Below are positions 25,801-36,830 of a stretch of DNA of 64,000 nt, one piece after another; position 1 is the first letter of the stretch, and each line of letters starts with the position of its first letter. The stretch is from contig SJOL01003146.1 in the NCBI GenBank assembly GCA_004794785.1, positions 45,092-109,091 on the forward strand, read 5' to 3'. A program made the translations under genes and the position numbers. Source of the DNA: Opisthorchis felineus. Lineage: Eukaryota; Platyhelminthes; Trematoda; Opisthorchiida; Opisthorchiidae. The notes below the pieces were generated by a model that did no database searches, was not told the DNA's origin, and saw nothing but the letters and a program-made list of their open reading frames with translations.

Positions 25801-26109
25801 CCACACACTACAACTAAAATAATCTTCTCCCAAGGAAATACTCGTATCAATGAGTGTCACCCGGAATCTCTCAGTAGAGGAAATACAGTATTTTTGTTGT
25901 TGAAGATCTCCAATCTGGATAATATTTTCGGGTTCTTCAAAGAATTTTACGCTAGCGATTCAAGACCTTTTGTGCCAGAGAGTTGTATGTGCTGAATCGA
26001 CATTTTTACCGCTAGATAGGGCTACTCCTAATGTTTTCAATTGTATTTTTCGCCCCTCTTCACAGCTTGCGTTATTCATCCGCTATTTCAGTTGGTATTT
26101 CAATCTCAG
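22813..26109. other. Mostly unassigned, some possible exons
   Basis: Minus frame 23325-23002 (107 codons) may be an upstream exon of the minus-strand gene. On plus, 23933-24079 reads SAASDAYNRCIYSGQPNK and RFSFPRKEKLSDSSVESLY and ends at a strong donor (GTAC followed by GTAAGT overlap at 24080), but its phase does not fit the next exon. 25670-25760 reads MQVSKAADDQVWQKLYGLAM after an acceptor. None is secure. Confidence 0.35.
24125..24235 (+). CDS. Candidate exon with a DSGYSG motif
   Basis: After CAACCGCTGCAG (acceptor ends 24124) the frame reads MVSESKYQTDSGYSG, then APCRNHGLTAQNVRTRVEW, and stops at a donor (GAATG followed by GTAAGC, exon end in phase 2). The TDSGYSG stretch resembles a phosphodegron (DSGxxS-like), which is only a suggestion. 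A 45-base intron would separate it from the plus-strand open frame 23933-24079, but phases disagree, so either the first ATG here starts the protein or the upstream exon is different. Family unknown. Confidence 0.35.
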
Positions 26110-26530
26110 CCACACAAACGCATAAAACTTATAAAACGTTAATAGAGAAAATGTCGAGTGTATTTTTACAAGACGATGATCTTAGGTTGTCTCATGCTAT
26201 TGGTGTGATCCAGCTAGTATAGGACATTCAGTGAACCCACTGAAGGTCATCAGGAACCTAAGTACACATAACATAAGAGGGGGCAAATGCTACTAGCGGG
26301 ACACGCTCTTACAATACACACTCGCCAAGTCAGTGTCGTACCAACTGATCTCTCACAGACTCTACCTCCACGTCGCAAACTCACGCTTCTCAACTTGTTA
26401 TGTGATTTACACAAGCAACTGCTATCAGCTAAGTTCGGTAAAACTGTAATAAAAGAAGTCGAAAGATGACCAACTTGTGATTTTTTTAGAGAATAGCTCT
26501 TTCGGATCTACAATTATTTGTTGGATTTGT
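26110..26530 (+). CDS. Candidate exons of a RhoGAP-like (DEPDC1-type) protein
   Basis: Three plus-strand exons: 26110-26216, 26359-26437 and from 26490. Acceptors are strong (GTATTTCAATCTCAG, CAACTGATCTCTCACAG, GTGATTTTTTTAG). The intron between the last two is 52 bases and phases agree (phase 0, then 1). Reading: TLIEKMSSVFLQDDDLRLSH and AIGVIQL, then TLPPRRKLTLLNLLCDLHK and QLLSAKF, then ENSSFGSTIICWICGL. An A-x-x-x-Q-L helix followed by LPPxxRKLxLL is seen at the equivalent place in DEPDC1-type RhoGAP-like domains, and it is from that memory that I name it. The third exon's end is unresolved (every donor I tried gave a stop). No arginine finger is visible. Alternative: an unrelated helical protein or a pseudogene. 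Confidence 0.35.
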
Positions 26531-27139
26531 GGACTCTGTATCAAAGTCATGCTCATTTGAACAGTCTTATCTTGTATTGACAGGATCATTTTGGAGTTGT
26601 GTAATCAATGAAATGTAGAATCACCAAGCAAAATTGATTATATATGTTACGATGTAGAGACCTCAACATAGTGGGCGTAACACTAGCTTCTGGTGCATCC
26701 AGTTGCTTTTTTAAACACACTAGAGTTCTGAAAGAAACACTTCCTCCCTGCTGAGCTTCACAAGATTTGATGTGTTTTGACGAACAAAAAGTTCAAGCAA
26801 GTAAAGTAAGTTGATATTCCTGAAACCGACTATGAGAGTAGATTTGAAGCGTAGCAGTTTCTACATGCATTCTCGCTTTCCAGAAGAAAAACCTACTTGA
26901 ATAAGTTTCAAGTAATCCCGCAAAGTTTCCCAACCTCCACGTACCACATAATATAAAATGATCAGTATCTTCCGCTGGCAGATATGGATGCAGAGGTAAA
27001 ACAGGTTGACAAGATTTGTTCTGAGGGACACAAACATACTGTTTCAGGTGTTCGTGTTTGCGGAATTTTGTAGAATGCACACTCAAGTGCAAATATGTTT
27101 GCCTGTTTAGACGTAAAAATTCAGATGCTTCCAGCGTGC
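26531..27139. other. No gene recognised
   Basis: A minus open frame (27263-26793, 156 codons) spans here but its first 45 codons are antisense to the SINE at 27.1 kb, so I do not call it. Confidence 0.4.
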
Positions 27140-27290
27140 TCTGGTGGAGTAGTGGTAACACGCCCGCCTCGCATGTCAAACCCCGGCACGGCCAAAGATG
27201 ATGATGAGCTCTAATAAGAGCGAAACTCGAGTCCGATGCTTCCCCCCTTTGGTGTGGATTCACCGAAATGATTACGCCAGGAGAGGAAGT
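27140..27290 (+). mobile_element. tRNA-derived SINE carrying a hammerhead-like motif
   Basis: GCTCTGGTGGAGTAGTGG is a tRNA-like A-box region, and ACACGCCCGCCTCGCATG looks like an anticodon arm. CAAACCCCGGCACGGCC is what remains of the T arm (the B box is deleted). Immediately downstream is a hammerhead-like fold at 27192-27252. This layout, a tRNA head followed by a hammerhead, is the one described for the Schistosoma SM-alpha SINE-like family. The copy is single in this window. The tRNA half has lost about 15 bases. Confidence 0.65.
27192..27252 (+). ncRNA. Hammerhead ribozyme-like motif (probably inactive)
   Basis: The core TGATGA (27202-27207) is followed by a perfect stem II, GCTCT-AATA-AGAGC (27208-27221), then GAAA (27222-27225), a minimal stem III ACTC/GAGT (27225-27232) and the cleavage triplet GTC ending at 27233. 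CCAAAG (27192-27197) can pair with CTTTGG (27247-27252) as the outer part of stem I, which makes this a type I layout. The canonical C before TGATGA is an A, and inner stem I pairs poorly. Self-cleavage is therefore doubtful for this copy. Confidence 0.6.
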
Positions 27291-30200
27291 TAACTGCTAA
27301 AAACGAGAGTCATGTGAGCTTGCATCCTACAAACATATTGTATGATAAGCATCTTCCATCAGGTCAGCAATCGGTAATACGATGATGTCTGTTGGGTGTG
27401 TGATATGTGAAGATGAGCCAAACCATAACAGGGCATGCATAAGTATATGCCGCTTTTAGGTACAGGAAAAGCACATGATATTGTTAGACAGTAGTTGCTT
27501 CAGCAACTGACCAAAACTCTTTGGCGTTACACTAGCGTAAGACCACCTGCAGTTTAGCAACTGGATATAAATCATGCTGTGGAACAAGTAGTTTTAGTTG
27601 GCCATTGTGTTCCCTACTTTTGTTGATCCTATGATGGTCCACTTCTTTCTGTTAGTAGGCAGCTGAGTATGTTCGTCGTAAAGTAAGAGCTTAACGAATG
27701 ACATCTACATGCCACGATCAGGAGGTCGGTAAGCGAATCCGACATACACCACCTAGCCGGCAGGGATCATAAAGTCGTAGCTCCGCGAGATTGTCACAGT
27801 CCGTACATAGTGCCCATTGCGACCCAAAAGCATTCCAATACGACATATAACTGAGGCAATCATAATCCGGTGACCCAACGATTTGCAGTTTTGTAAATGC
27901 AGTTGTTTTGAAGTCTAGTACTCTTGAAAGTGAACCTGACCAATAAAGATTAGTATACGGACTTCATTCTGGTTGAAAAAACGGCGAATTTCCGAAAAGG
28001 TTCACCTTGCGCTCAAAAAATTAGATGGAATTATGTAATACACTGTACGTAAATTTTTCGGTTAAATGAAAGCTGCCACAATATTCCATCAGAAAGGACA
28101 TAGAACACTTGACCTTCAGCCAACCCATGCAAGTATTTTTTACTATGGATAATTTGGGTCCCCGCAATCACCCTACAATAACCAACCAGATCTCATCAGA
28201 AGCATGCAACAGCCTTTTTTACGTACCAGATAATGATCGAAGAGAGTATTCGACTCTGACCTGATTTTTTTCAGGAACGTGCCAATTCAATGACGGATAA
28301 CATCAAGTCTCATCCGGAAGTTAGCTTCACTGATTTGGAAAAAACCTAGAGAAGTCCCAGTAAACCTTGACTTTACCCCGTCCGGATGGCGATAACGTTC
28401 GAATAGCTGTAGCTTTTATATATTTTTCGTGAGCATCTACACAAGGCGAGTTGTCCGAGACACAGTGAGTGAACGATAAACAGCACGCAATTTTATCATA
28501 TTAGTACCATACGCACACTATGAAGATGACAGACCCGGAGAGATCTTGAATTGTGTTCATCCGAATCCACCAGTTCACTTTCCGTATCAAGGACTTGGGT
28601 CTGAAAAGGCCGCAGCAAAAATTATGTGGACCCATCCACCTTGAGCTCTACCAATATAAGCGATAATCGTTGTCAGTAAATACGAGCGAATGTTAGCTCT
28701 TCATTCATTTATGCCAACTTCGCCCACGTGAAACAAATACAACTAGGTGGATGAAGGTAGCAGATGATCGTGAAGCAATAAACCCGAGTTAAATTGGTCA
28801 AGAAGGTAGAATTCCCTCAACCTGGAAAGGATTTGTTGAAAAAGGAAAGGTTTTGTTTTGCAGTCACATTCGTTCTCTCTCCACTATATTCACTCAGTTT
28901 CGAAATATCGGAAAGCCTTACACAGTTAGCCACATATGAAGTGACTGATGAGTGAACGAGCTTTCTCTGACACAGTTTGAAGTGTACATTATTCGAACTT
29001 TTTGGAATTTTCGAGAGAACCACTTCACACAGTACACAGCAGTTCATATGAAAATGTCATTACCAAAAAAAGAATACTTGGTTTCACGCGGTTACTTGAT
29101 TTTGGGAGCAACCTCGTAACCTAGTATCAGAAAGGTCGTAAAGTTTAGGGCCAGTGTACTGCAGAGATGCCATCATTTGGCTGCGCTAAAATCGTCTATT
29201 GGCTAACGAATCGTACCCGTAGCCTTAACAGATAGAACCACAGTGGTTGTAGTAGCATTTTGAAAAGCATGCACGGCACCTGTCAGGGTCAGCGATGTAG
29301 GACAATAGTCAATCAACCGGAGGGGATCAATGAGCATGTATGTGAGTGTGCGGCCAGATATGAGTATGTAGGTGTGAGGCAAGATTTCATAAATTATTCA
29401 CAATATCCCTCCTATCAAAGTATCGCCCTCCTATCCGGATAGCACGTGGAACTATACGAGTTTTTGCAGGACGGCATCAGGTGTAGATTTCCTGTCGTCT
29501 CTTAAAGACAGAAAAAACATTTATTGCCGAAAAATTTACTAAGTACCCTCCTCCGTACTGCCTGGAATTATTTTGCTGCCTGGAAGATGTGCCAAGGAAG
29601 GCAAATAAAATCAGCTAATCATCCGGCATGCAGATGTGCCCCAGTCGAGTGAGAAAGCGATTGCCGGTCATTGTTCCCAGAACAAGTTTTAATCAGTTTA
29701 TTATCAACAGTACTGCAGTCAGTGATCAGTAAACAGTGATCTGTCCCGTGAAGGATACGCGTCAACAACCCCGTCACCTCATACTGGCTTATCCATAAGG
29801 GTAATAAAGCCTGCATATTGAAGGACTCTACCTCTGTTGGGTTCACGACCCCAAATTTCTGCTTTCATTGCTTTTGAAAGGTCACTTTGAAACTGACGAT
29901 AAGTGATCCTTACAGTTATCATGCAAAGAGAAAGGCTTGGGTTTTGACCTGATTATCTAGGTGTTAAATTTACGCGCTGTTTAAGGTTATGAAGAGTAAT
30001 GACACTAGTTTAGGCTTCAGCAAAATGTGCGCTGAGTACTCACCTATTGTAAAAGCAATTATTCTGACACCGGGGGGTCATCGCAAGCTTTAACGAAAGA
30101 GTGGATCGTTACAAATTTTCTTGTGCCACGGGAGTCATATGGAGGTCTTATATTTGTACAACGGTACTTCATAGTGTGACTAATCGGCAAAGATGTTGGT

Positions 30201-31420
30201 GTGCTGCGTCGGGCAGAGTAGATACAAAAGAAAACATTGGCAATCGATGAGTTGCTTTTAAGCTAACTGGCCAAAACTGAAACTAATGATAGTTCGGCCA
30301 GCTCAAGGATTTCAGTTGTGATTGCACAGACGTTGGTACTGTGTGGACGGACGTAAGCCTGCCGTCAAGTATTTTTGAAAGTTAATTCCTGGGACGTGTA
30401 ATCGATTGCTTGTGACACGATTCTAATTTGAAGGAATCATTCACATAATAGAACATCCCCAAACACTTATACTGAACCTGTAATTGGTCTACAGGTACAT
30501 CTTCGTGTGAGAGACTGGTAGTTGTGTTGCCAGTGAAATAAACATGAATTCTAAATAGAATTACACACTGATTTGAAGGCTCAAGTGGATGACCGTCAGA
30601 ATACTGATTTTGCTACGTTGACACGTGGAGCACCCATAAATCGTTGAATGGTAAGTAGCTTTTGCCAGCTACCTGGGATATCGATTGAATTCAAACTGCC
30701 CTTCACTGGAAAGGTGTAAAAACGGCTTACTATGGGAATGATTTCTTAAGCAGCTCGCTTCAACAAGAACGCATGGTGACGCACGCTTTGACAATAGGGT
30801 TCTAGTGCCAAAATCTGCTGTAGTGCATAAAATCGTTCCAATTTACACGGGATTTAAAAGGTCGAATTGAAAAAATAAATAATGCAATCCCTCCAACAGA
30901 AGAGAGTTAATATGACTTTCTCTGGTGAATGACCACGATTTTAGGGGCCCGGTTTGTAGGAGGTGCCCCTAGAAGACAAAGTAATGTCGTTTGGTTTGTG
31001 GGGTGTTTATCAAACAGTAGTGATGGCCACAAATTTGGCAGGGAAGGGTAAATTTAAAAGTAATACCATGTAGTACGTCCCCTTCAACTGTACTTTGACC
31101 TCCAAACGCCCATCAGCTAGGATCTCGGTTAAGACTCACTACAATGAACTTATTTATAGCTTCACCTAGTAGCGCATGAGGAGTGTAACAACTTATTACC
31201 CAGATGAATCATAGCTACGAGTAAGGTAACCATTTGAAGCTTGTGGGTCGGCTTGAGTCGACTGTAAGTATTAGGTAGACTATAGCTTATTTTCACTTAG
31301 ACGTCGGGATCTTTGAACGACTCGGTGAATGTTTATGGATACGGTAAAAGCTACTACAAATAGCACTTGTGTGGAGTGCCAGCATTTCCCCGAATGAAGA
31401 GCAACTCTAATCCCATAGCT
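27291..31420. other. No gene recognised
   Basis: Over 4 kb with few open frames (minus 28817-29047, plus 29260-29442, minus 29619-29846). AT-rich, no retrotransposon block or SINE seen. It might be intron of the minus-strand genes on either side, which is inference only. Confidence 0.45.
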
Positions 31421-32156
31421 TCATAAGCAGCCCCCGAGTTCCTGTAATTCGAAAGAATTCGTTTCAAAGCTTCCAATAAAAAGACAACATTGAATACTCG
31501 CGTGAATTTCGTCACTTTCTCCCTGAAAATAAACCAAGTTTGGAGGTATGAAGGCGAAAATACAGAAAGTAATGCGATGATTGCGCCTTTTTTGGCAAAG
31601 CCCCTCGCAACTGCTACAGATCTATTATATTCAGCCAAATTTCTAGCTCGGATTTATATAACGTTTCTGACAAACTTGCAAGTGGCACTCACCGTTGACA
31701 GTACCATTATCATTCCCTCTTTTTGGTCGTCCAGAATGACCTTTGCTCCTGTCCATTGTAACATTGCATTACACTTCACCTTCGTCAAGACGCCGAAGAA
31801 GGATACGGCAAGAGGAAGCTGCACCTGAACGATTTCAGGCGTTGACAATCAACCAGTGAATTAGTTTTCATAACCGAAATAATTAATTGGGTTCCCTGTG
31901 CGTAGCTATACAGAAAGAGACATTTCAAAAGATTACGCACTAAAATATGGACAACAACATTTCACGGTGCACAGTGAGTGACACTTATCATCGTATGCTT
32001 GTTAAACACGGTGAACTGCTTGCACCATGTGATCACTAGGTTGAAATCAACTGCGATGCTGGATTTGTAGCGACTGTAACGGTGCAAAGGACTCACACGG
32101 CTTCTTACCCAAGATTTAACTTGCGTTATATTTGGTCGTCCAAACATGAATAATAT
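31421..32156 (-). CDS. Three exons resembling a KH domain
   Basis: Minus-strand exons 32156-32109, 31824-31693 and 31522-31421 all join in phase 0. Signals are strong: donors TGG followed by GTAAGA and ACG followed by GTGAGT; acceptors GAAATCGTTCAG and GGTTTATTTTCAG. Introns are 284 and 170 bases. Reading: MFGRPNITQVKSW, VQLPLAVSFFGVLTKVKCNA, MLQWTGAKVILDDQKEGMIM, then VLST joined to GESDEIHASIQCCLFIGSF and ending FELQELGGCL. The order V.LP...GVL.K...ML..TGAKV.L......M..V..TG....I..SI follows the KH RNA-binding fold, but the GxxG loop is replaced by TKVK, as in KH-like domains that do not bind RNA by that loop. Stop at 31421-31423 unless an unseen donor precedes it. The exact family (for example Bicaudal-C-like) is not decided. 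Confidence 0.5.
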
Positions 32157-34864
32157 CTACCGTCATTTACTTGCAGGTCTATGTTTAAGCAGGCGTCCGT
32201 GGTGCCTTCATTTTTAATGGCTCTTTTATGTATTTGTCACCCTCCGATTTCTCTCTACACATAATGGAAGCCTCCTGCACTTTTCAGTTCAGTGTGAAGA
32301 CCCAAGCCAAATACGGGAGAGGGGATGATCTGTATCCATGCTCTAGCGATCGCTGTTCACAGCTACCGAAAAAAGACGATTTGGGTGACGGATAGCAGAT
32401 GTTAAGGGAAAGACTGTCTAACAAAAGATAGGTTATACGTTTACAAGACCCATAGAAGACTGAAACCGGGTGAGTAGTGGCATAACTATACGGGCTTTGC
32501 ATAGACGCTACAGATTAACACACAAAATGACTTTCCTGTTTTGTCTTTGGCCTGGCTCAATAGAATTTATCCGATCGTTTTTTAAACTGAACGCACTTTC
32601 GACGGTTCCAACCTGCACTATATGGGTATGGCATCAATATGGCATGATATGCTTAATCTTCTAGGCACAGTGCTTGATTAAGACTTCCGTAAAACTTTGC
32701 TTACTTTACGTTGCTTCGGCTATTTCTTGCGTGAGGATGAGCCTTCTACCGTGTTGACCAGTTTTCACTAGTTGGCTTAGCCAACGCTACAAGTGATGCC
32801 TGCGGAGTTAAGCTCTAATTTGCATATAGAGATGATACTAACGGGAGATACAAGTAAAGCTCTTGTTTATGATATTCTTCAACCTAAGGCGTTTCCATAA
32901 GACCGTGTCGGTTTCATTTGGGACATCTACTTGTTTTCTGTGGTATGACACCATCTGTAATATTAATGAAAGCTTTTCAGTGGATCACCATAGTTTCGCT
33001 GTTTTGGATCTCGCCAGCTGGGAGACGGCTCTCCTCTGTATGAGGTTATTCGTGTGATTCGAGGATGCAAGGGCGGGAACAACTTCGTCTTGTGTAGACT
33101 TCTGTATTTGGGTTATTTTGGTGAAACTGTCGAAAAGTCTGGTGATCGTCGTCTCACTGTGACTGCCGAGGCTGTCACTACGTAGCAAACGGTTAGATGG
33201 TCACCCAACTAAAGTTTAGCTGTGTCTACAACATTTGCGAATAAGTCCTAACATGAACTTCAGTATGGAATGACCACCTCATAAAATTCCCCATGACATG
33301 TTATGACCGCCCAGATGGAAGTCCCAAACCCCCAATTTTTGTTCTTGTGCCTCTTCCCGAGGATATGGTAAATCACCTCTGAAGTGACCTTTTAACAAAA
33401 GATAACTCGCAACCGGGGTCACTTACACTTTTTCCCATCAATAAGGTTCTCCTAAGTCTTTGGAATATCTCCGAACCGAATAAGGGATGGTTCTCGTAGC
33501 TCAGTCACGTTAATTTACTACTCATTAAATCATGATTTGTCGCCAGAAGGAGGGCAATAACGTGTTGAGGATATCCAGCCGTTGGCATCATACTAAAGAA
33601 CTGGACGAATGACTGCTGCAACTTTCGATAAACTATAGTAACGATTGAGCACTAACATAAAAACCACTTACTGCGCAGTTACGTGTCCCACGATCAGTCA
33701 CAGCACGTCACTGTACACTCGGCGAGCCAACCCAAATGTACCACGATAACCAACTGGTTGCACAAATGCAAGTTCATAATGTGTAGGTGTCCAGTGAATG
33801 GCGTCGCATACTGTCAAATAATCACTCTGGGGCTGCTGCCAGCCTATGCTACTTTATTTCAGTAATTGAGTCTGATAGACACATGCTTGTTGTGTTGTGT
33901 ACAGCATATATCACTTCGTACCTTATTACTGAAGAAGAATCAGGATCGCTACGTAAAAATTCGAGGCAGTGTTGTCCCGCCTAAATCACACACTCAGCAT
34001 GAATTGTCGTAGATTAGGAGGAATCACCAGATTATCGTTAGCACTTCCATCCCGTCACCTTGAAGTGAGATAGTCTCTCGACCGTTATCAAATTCCGGAA
34101 AACGTCGATTAGCGTTATGATAAAATCCTTTGTTTAATGCAATCAAAACAGTACGAGGTTGTTGCTCCGGATGTGGGAAGGGAAAGCAGTTATGTAGTGA
34201 GGACCGGTTGAGTGAGTCGACTGAAAACGAATTAGCATGAAAGGTAATCCGATGCGTGGTTTCGTACGTGGCAATTATTAACGCCAATCTGTGGACTATG
34301 ACAGCCGCTGTTTGAACATTTGGTCCCTTGGTGTCATGAAGGTCTTATAAAACCTGGTGACCGTAAAAATTGTGAATTTTTTTGCAACGGTAATTGCGCA
34401 ATCAGTTGAATGCCAAAAATACGGTCACTGCCTCTCTCAGTTGTGAGTAACCGTGTCCTGATGAACTGAGTAAAATTGACACGCATACTATAACGAGAAG
34501 TCTGATATACAGATCACCTGTTTACTGCGATCGGACAGACGACAAGTCGGTTTAAGTATGAGCGGAATTCCAAACAATAATGAGGCGTCCGGTGTGTGCC
34601 ACTTTCGTCCGTTAGGTCCTACAGTCAGACTTAACCGCCTCACCACTTTCCACTCACTCTCGGCCGCGCAACCCTTACCATCCATCAGCCACTCTGACAG
34701 GATGACCATTCGTACTGGAACGAGTTCACCACATTTTTGCACGGTGCTGGGAGTTCCGCCTGTGGTGTCTCTACCTAGTCCCCTCAGACACTGGATGTCG
34801 GACAGAATAGTGGTACTGCTTGAATCCCCGAGGAATGTTTCCGTCGGTTCCGGACACAGTTAAA
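32157..34864. other. Mostly unassigned; right part is GC-richer SINE flank
   Basis: At 32320-32377 on the minus strand a strong acceptor (GTCTTTTTTCGGTAG) precedes CEQRSLEHGYRSSPLPYLAW, a possible exon without a clear donor. From about 34488 to 34864 the base composition is richer in GC and both strands are open (plus 34558-34863, minus 34742-34488). It lies directly 3' of the minus-strand SINE and may be another repeat. Confidence 0.35.
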
Positions 34865-35062
34865 AAAGATTTTAAAAAATGGTTCAGCTGTAGCACTCTT
34901 TCGGTGCCTAGCTGCCATGCCACCCAAAGGAAACACGAGGGCTGGAATACTGCTAGGTTGCCCAAGCCTGGACAGGAGCAGTCGAGATGCTGTGGTTGGA
35001 TTCGAACCACGGACCTTCCGGTCAATAAGCTGCCGCCTTAACCACTGAGCTATCTCGAGGAA
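34865..35062 (-). mobile_element. tRNA-derived SINE, family 1, best copy
   Basis: On the minus strand the head reads GAGATAGCTCAGTGGTTAAG (A box) and GGTCCGTGGTTCGAATCC (B box), a full-length tRNA-like promoter. The body CTGCTCCTGTCCAGGC, GGGTGGCATGGCAGCTAGGC and ACCGAAAGAGTGCTACAGCT follows. The tail is T/A-rich. Both boxes are intact, so polymerase III transcription is possible in principle. Other copies: 49.9, 50.6, 53.2, 54.2 and 62.2 kb. Confidence 0.85.
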
Positions 35063-35099
35063 ATAGAGGGCGCAAAGAACGGCGACAATACCGGAGGAT

Positions 35100-35235
35100 T
35101 TATTAATGATTTATTTATGTGACCGAACCCGGTAATCGCCAGTGAGTGAAACCATCAAGGATCAGACTGGCGCGACAATCTTCAATAAGAGAGGAGGCCT
35201 TGACCACTAGGCCGAGCACCATGAAGAACAATTCT
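35100..35235 (-). mobile_element. Possible second tRNA-like SINE
   Basis: The minus strand reads GTGCTCGGCCTAGTGGTCAA (A-box-like) and, about 80 bases later, TTACCGGGTTCGGTCAC (B-box-like). The box spacing is longer than in a normal tRNA. It sits only 40 bases from the family 1 SINE. Single copy here, so weak. Confidence 0.4.
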
Positions 35236-35419
35236 TATGGCCATCGTCTGCTGCCCCTTCTGATTGTCGAACTGCACTAGAACCCTGGACGATGAACCTG
35301 GAAACCCCTACGACATCAAAAGTTTACGACTGCATATGTTCTCTCAAGCGCCATCAAGCCCGTGGTAAGGTGATGACCTCCTAACCGCACTGTTCAAGGT
35401 TCGAGATGGAGTCCTCAGT

Positions 35420-36830
35420 AAAAGCTTGTCTGGTCTGTTTGCCACTATTTTGGAAAAAGCTGTCCCAGACGGCTGGAAAGCACCTTCAGTAGTGCGCGTC
35501 TTCGAAAATGGGGCCTGTAGTGGATGCAGTAATCACAGCGGGATCAGCTTGAATCGAGGCTTTGCATCACTTGTCCTTTGTCCTCTTATGCTGACCTGTG
35601 AAGCATTGACTCCAGAATAGTAAAAGAGGTTCAGCCTGAAAGTGATCGCATTGACCAAACCTCCGCATTTCATCAGGTGCTAGAACAAAGTCATACGTAT
35701 AAGTGACCCAAAATTTTTTTTGTATCCTCAATCTCCAATGCGCATTTGACTAAGTTACCCGGTCTACTCTCCCTGCCATGCTTGCCCAGCTGAAATCGCC
35801 TCGTAAGTCTATCACTATAATAAGCTCTTTGAATTCTCAGACTTGCTGGCATGTGAGAGTATACAGGGAGATTTTCATAGCTTTGTACAAAAATTAGTGT
35901 CTGACAAGCATGCCCACCGTATCCATCTCTGTTCAGTTTTGTGATGGACGAACCAGTGAGACGAACGGTGAAAGGTTTTCGAAACACTGGTGCTCAAACA
36001 GCCACTGATGAAGACTGTATCTAGCTGGTATATGCACACGATATCGGCCTCGTCTCCGAGGAGAACAAAGTGTAGGTGTTTTTGGATGAGCTGACTAACG
36101 TCACCCCATCCTTTGGCATGTGCTTTGCACTCGCGGCGTAAGGTTATGCGCCTGGATATGAGGTCATTACCTGCAATCGAAGGAGAGGTAATCGGCGCTT
36201 CGGACCGTTTTATACATTTTGGAAATTCTGTTGGTGGCCACTGTAATGTGGCAGATGAGGTCAATACAATCAATTCGCGTCCGCTAATTTGAGACACCTC
36301 GGATGGCAAAGCTGCATACCCCTGAATTGCAAGCGACGTGTGCATCAGGCTACAGTACGGTCTGATTTGTGGTATGGTTTTGAGACGTGAAATATGTGAG
36401 CAGCGGAAGTGAGACGTCCAATTTCAGAGTGGCGCAAGCAGAGAGGCAACAAACGCTTAACCAGACAAAGAGTTTTTAAAGCAATTACTGTCGGTGTCTC
36501 ACCTTTCACGATGAAATCTGCGCGGTTTCCCTGTGCGTGGTTAGCAAAGCTGCAAAATATGGCTGCTAATTGATGTCAGTGACGTTCCTGTTTTCAGTCA
36601 TTATCCAGATTACCCGAATGGGTGTCTGGAGGTGTAGGCACCTCAGATTAATTGTTTGGCTGGTTCTAGGTCTCTTCCTCATCCACCGTTACACTCTTCT
36701 TCACAATAAATTTCTGGAATAAATTATAGTTGTACCACAGCGGAGCATCAGCGTCGAATACTGATGTTACGCAGTCGATGACTATGATAATGATTAAACT
36801 ACCTTTGGAGGATAACTAGCCGCTGGTTAT
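35420..36830 (+). mobile_element. RTE-like retrotransposon fossil, subfamily A, RT to 3' end
   Basis: Begins in the RT domain: ILEKAVPDGWKAPSVVRVFE then GACSGCSNHSGISLNRG (the W...IIPVFKKG...C.NYRGISL block). After a gap, YAHDIGLVSEENKV at about 36031-36072 is the YADD catalytic motif with Ala-His replacing Ala-Asp, so the active site is lost. Then LPAIEGEVI, FIHFGNSVGGHCNVADEV, and near 36540 AWLAKLQNMAAN. The 3' UTR GTAGGCACCTCAGATT and the hairpin region near 36755 end it. Many stops. Confidence 0.8.

Noticed and set aside
26793..27263. 156-codon minus frame
   Set aside because: Its start lies within the SINE on the opposite strand and it has no splice support.
33500..33520. GTAGCTCAGTC resembling a tRNA A box
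   Set aside because: No B box at a suitable distance and no cloverleaf could be drawn.
34980..35060. Functional tRNA gene
   Set aside because: A and B boxes are present but acceptor-stem pairing is absent and the same head is repeated with a common body in five other places, so it is a SINE.
35875..36345. 156-codon minus frame
   Set aside because: Antisense to the plus-strand subfamily A reverse transcriptase copy.
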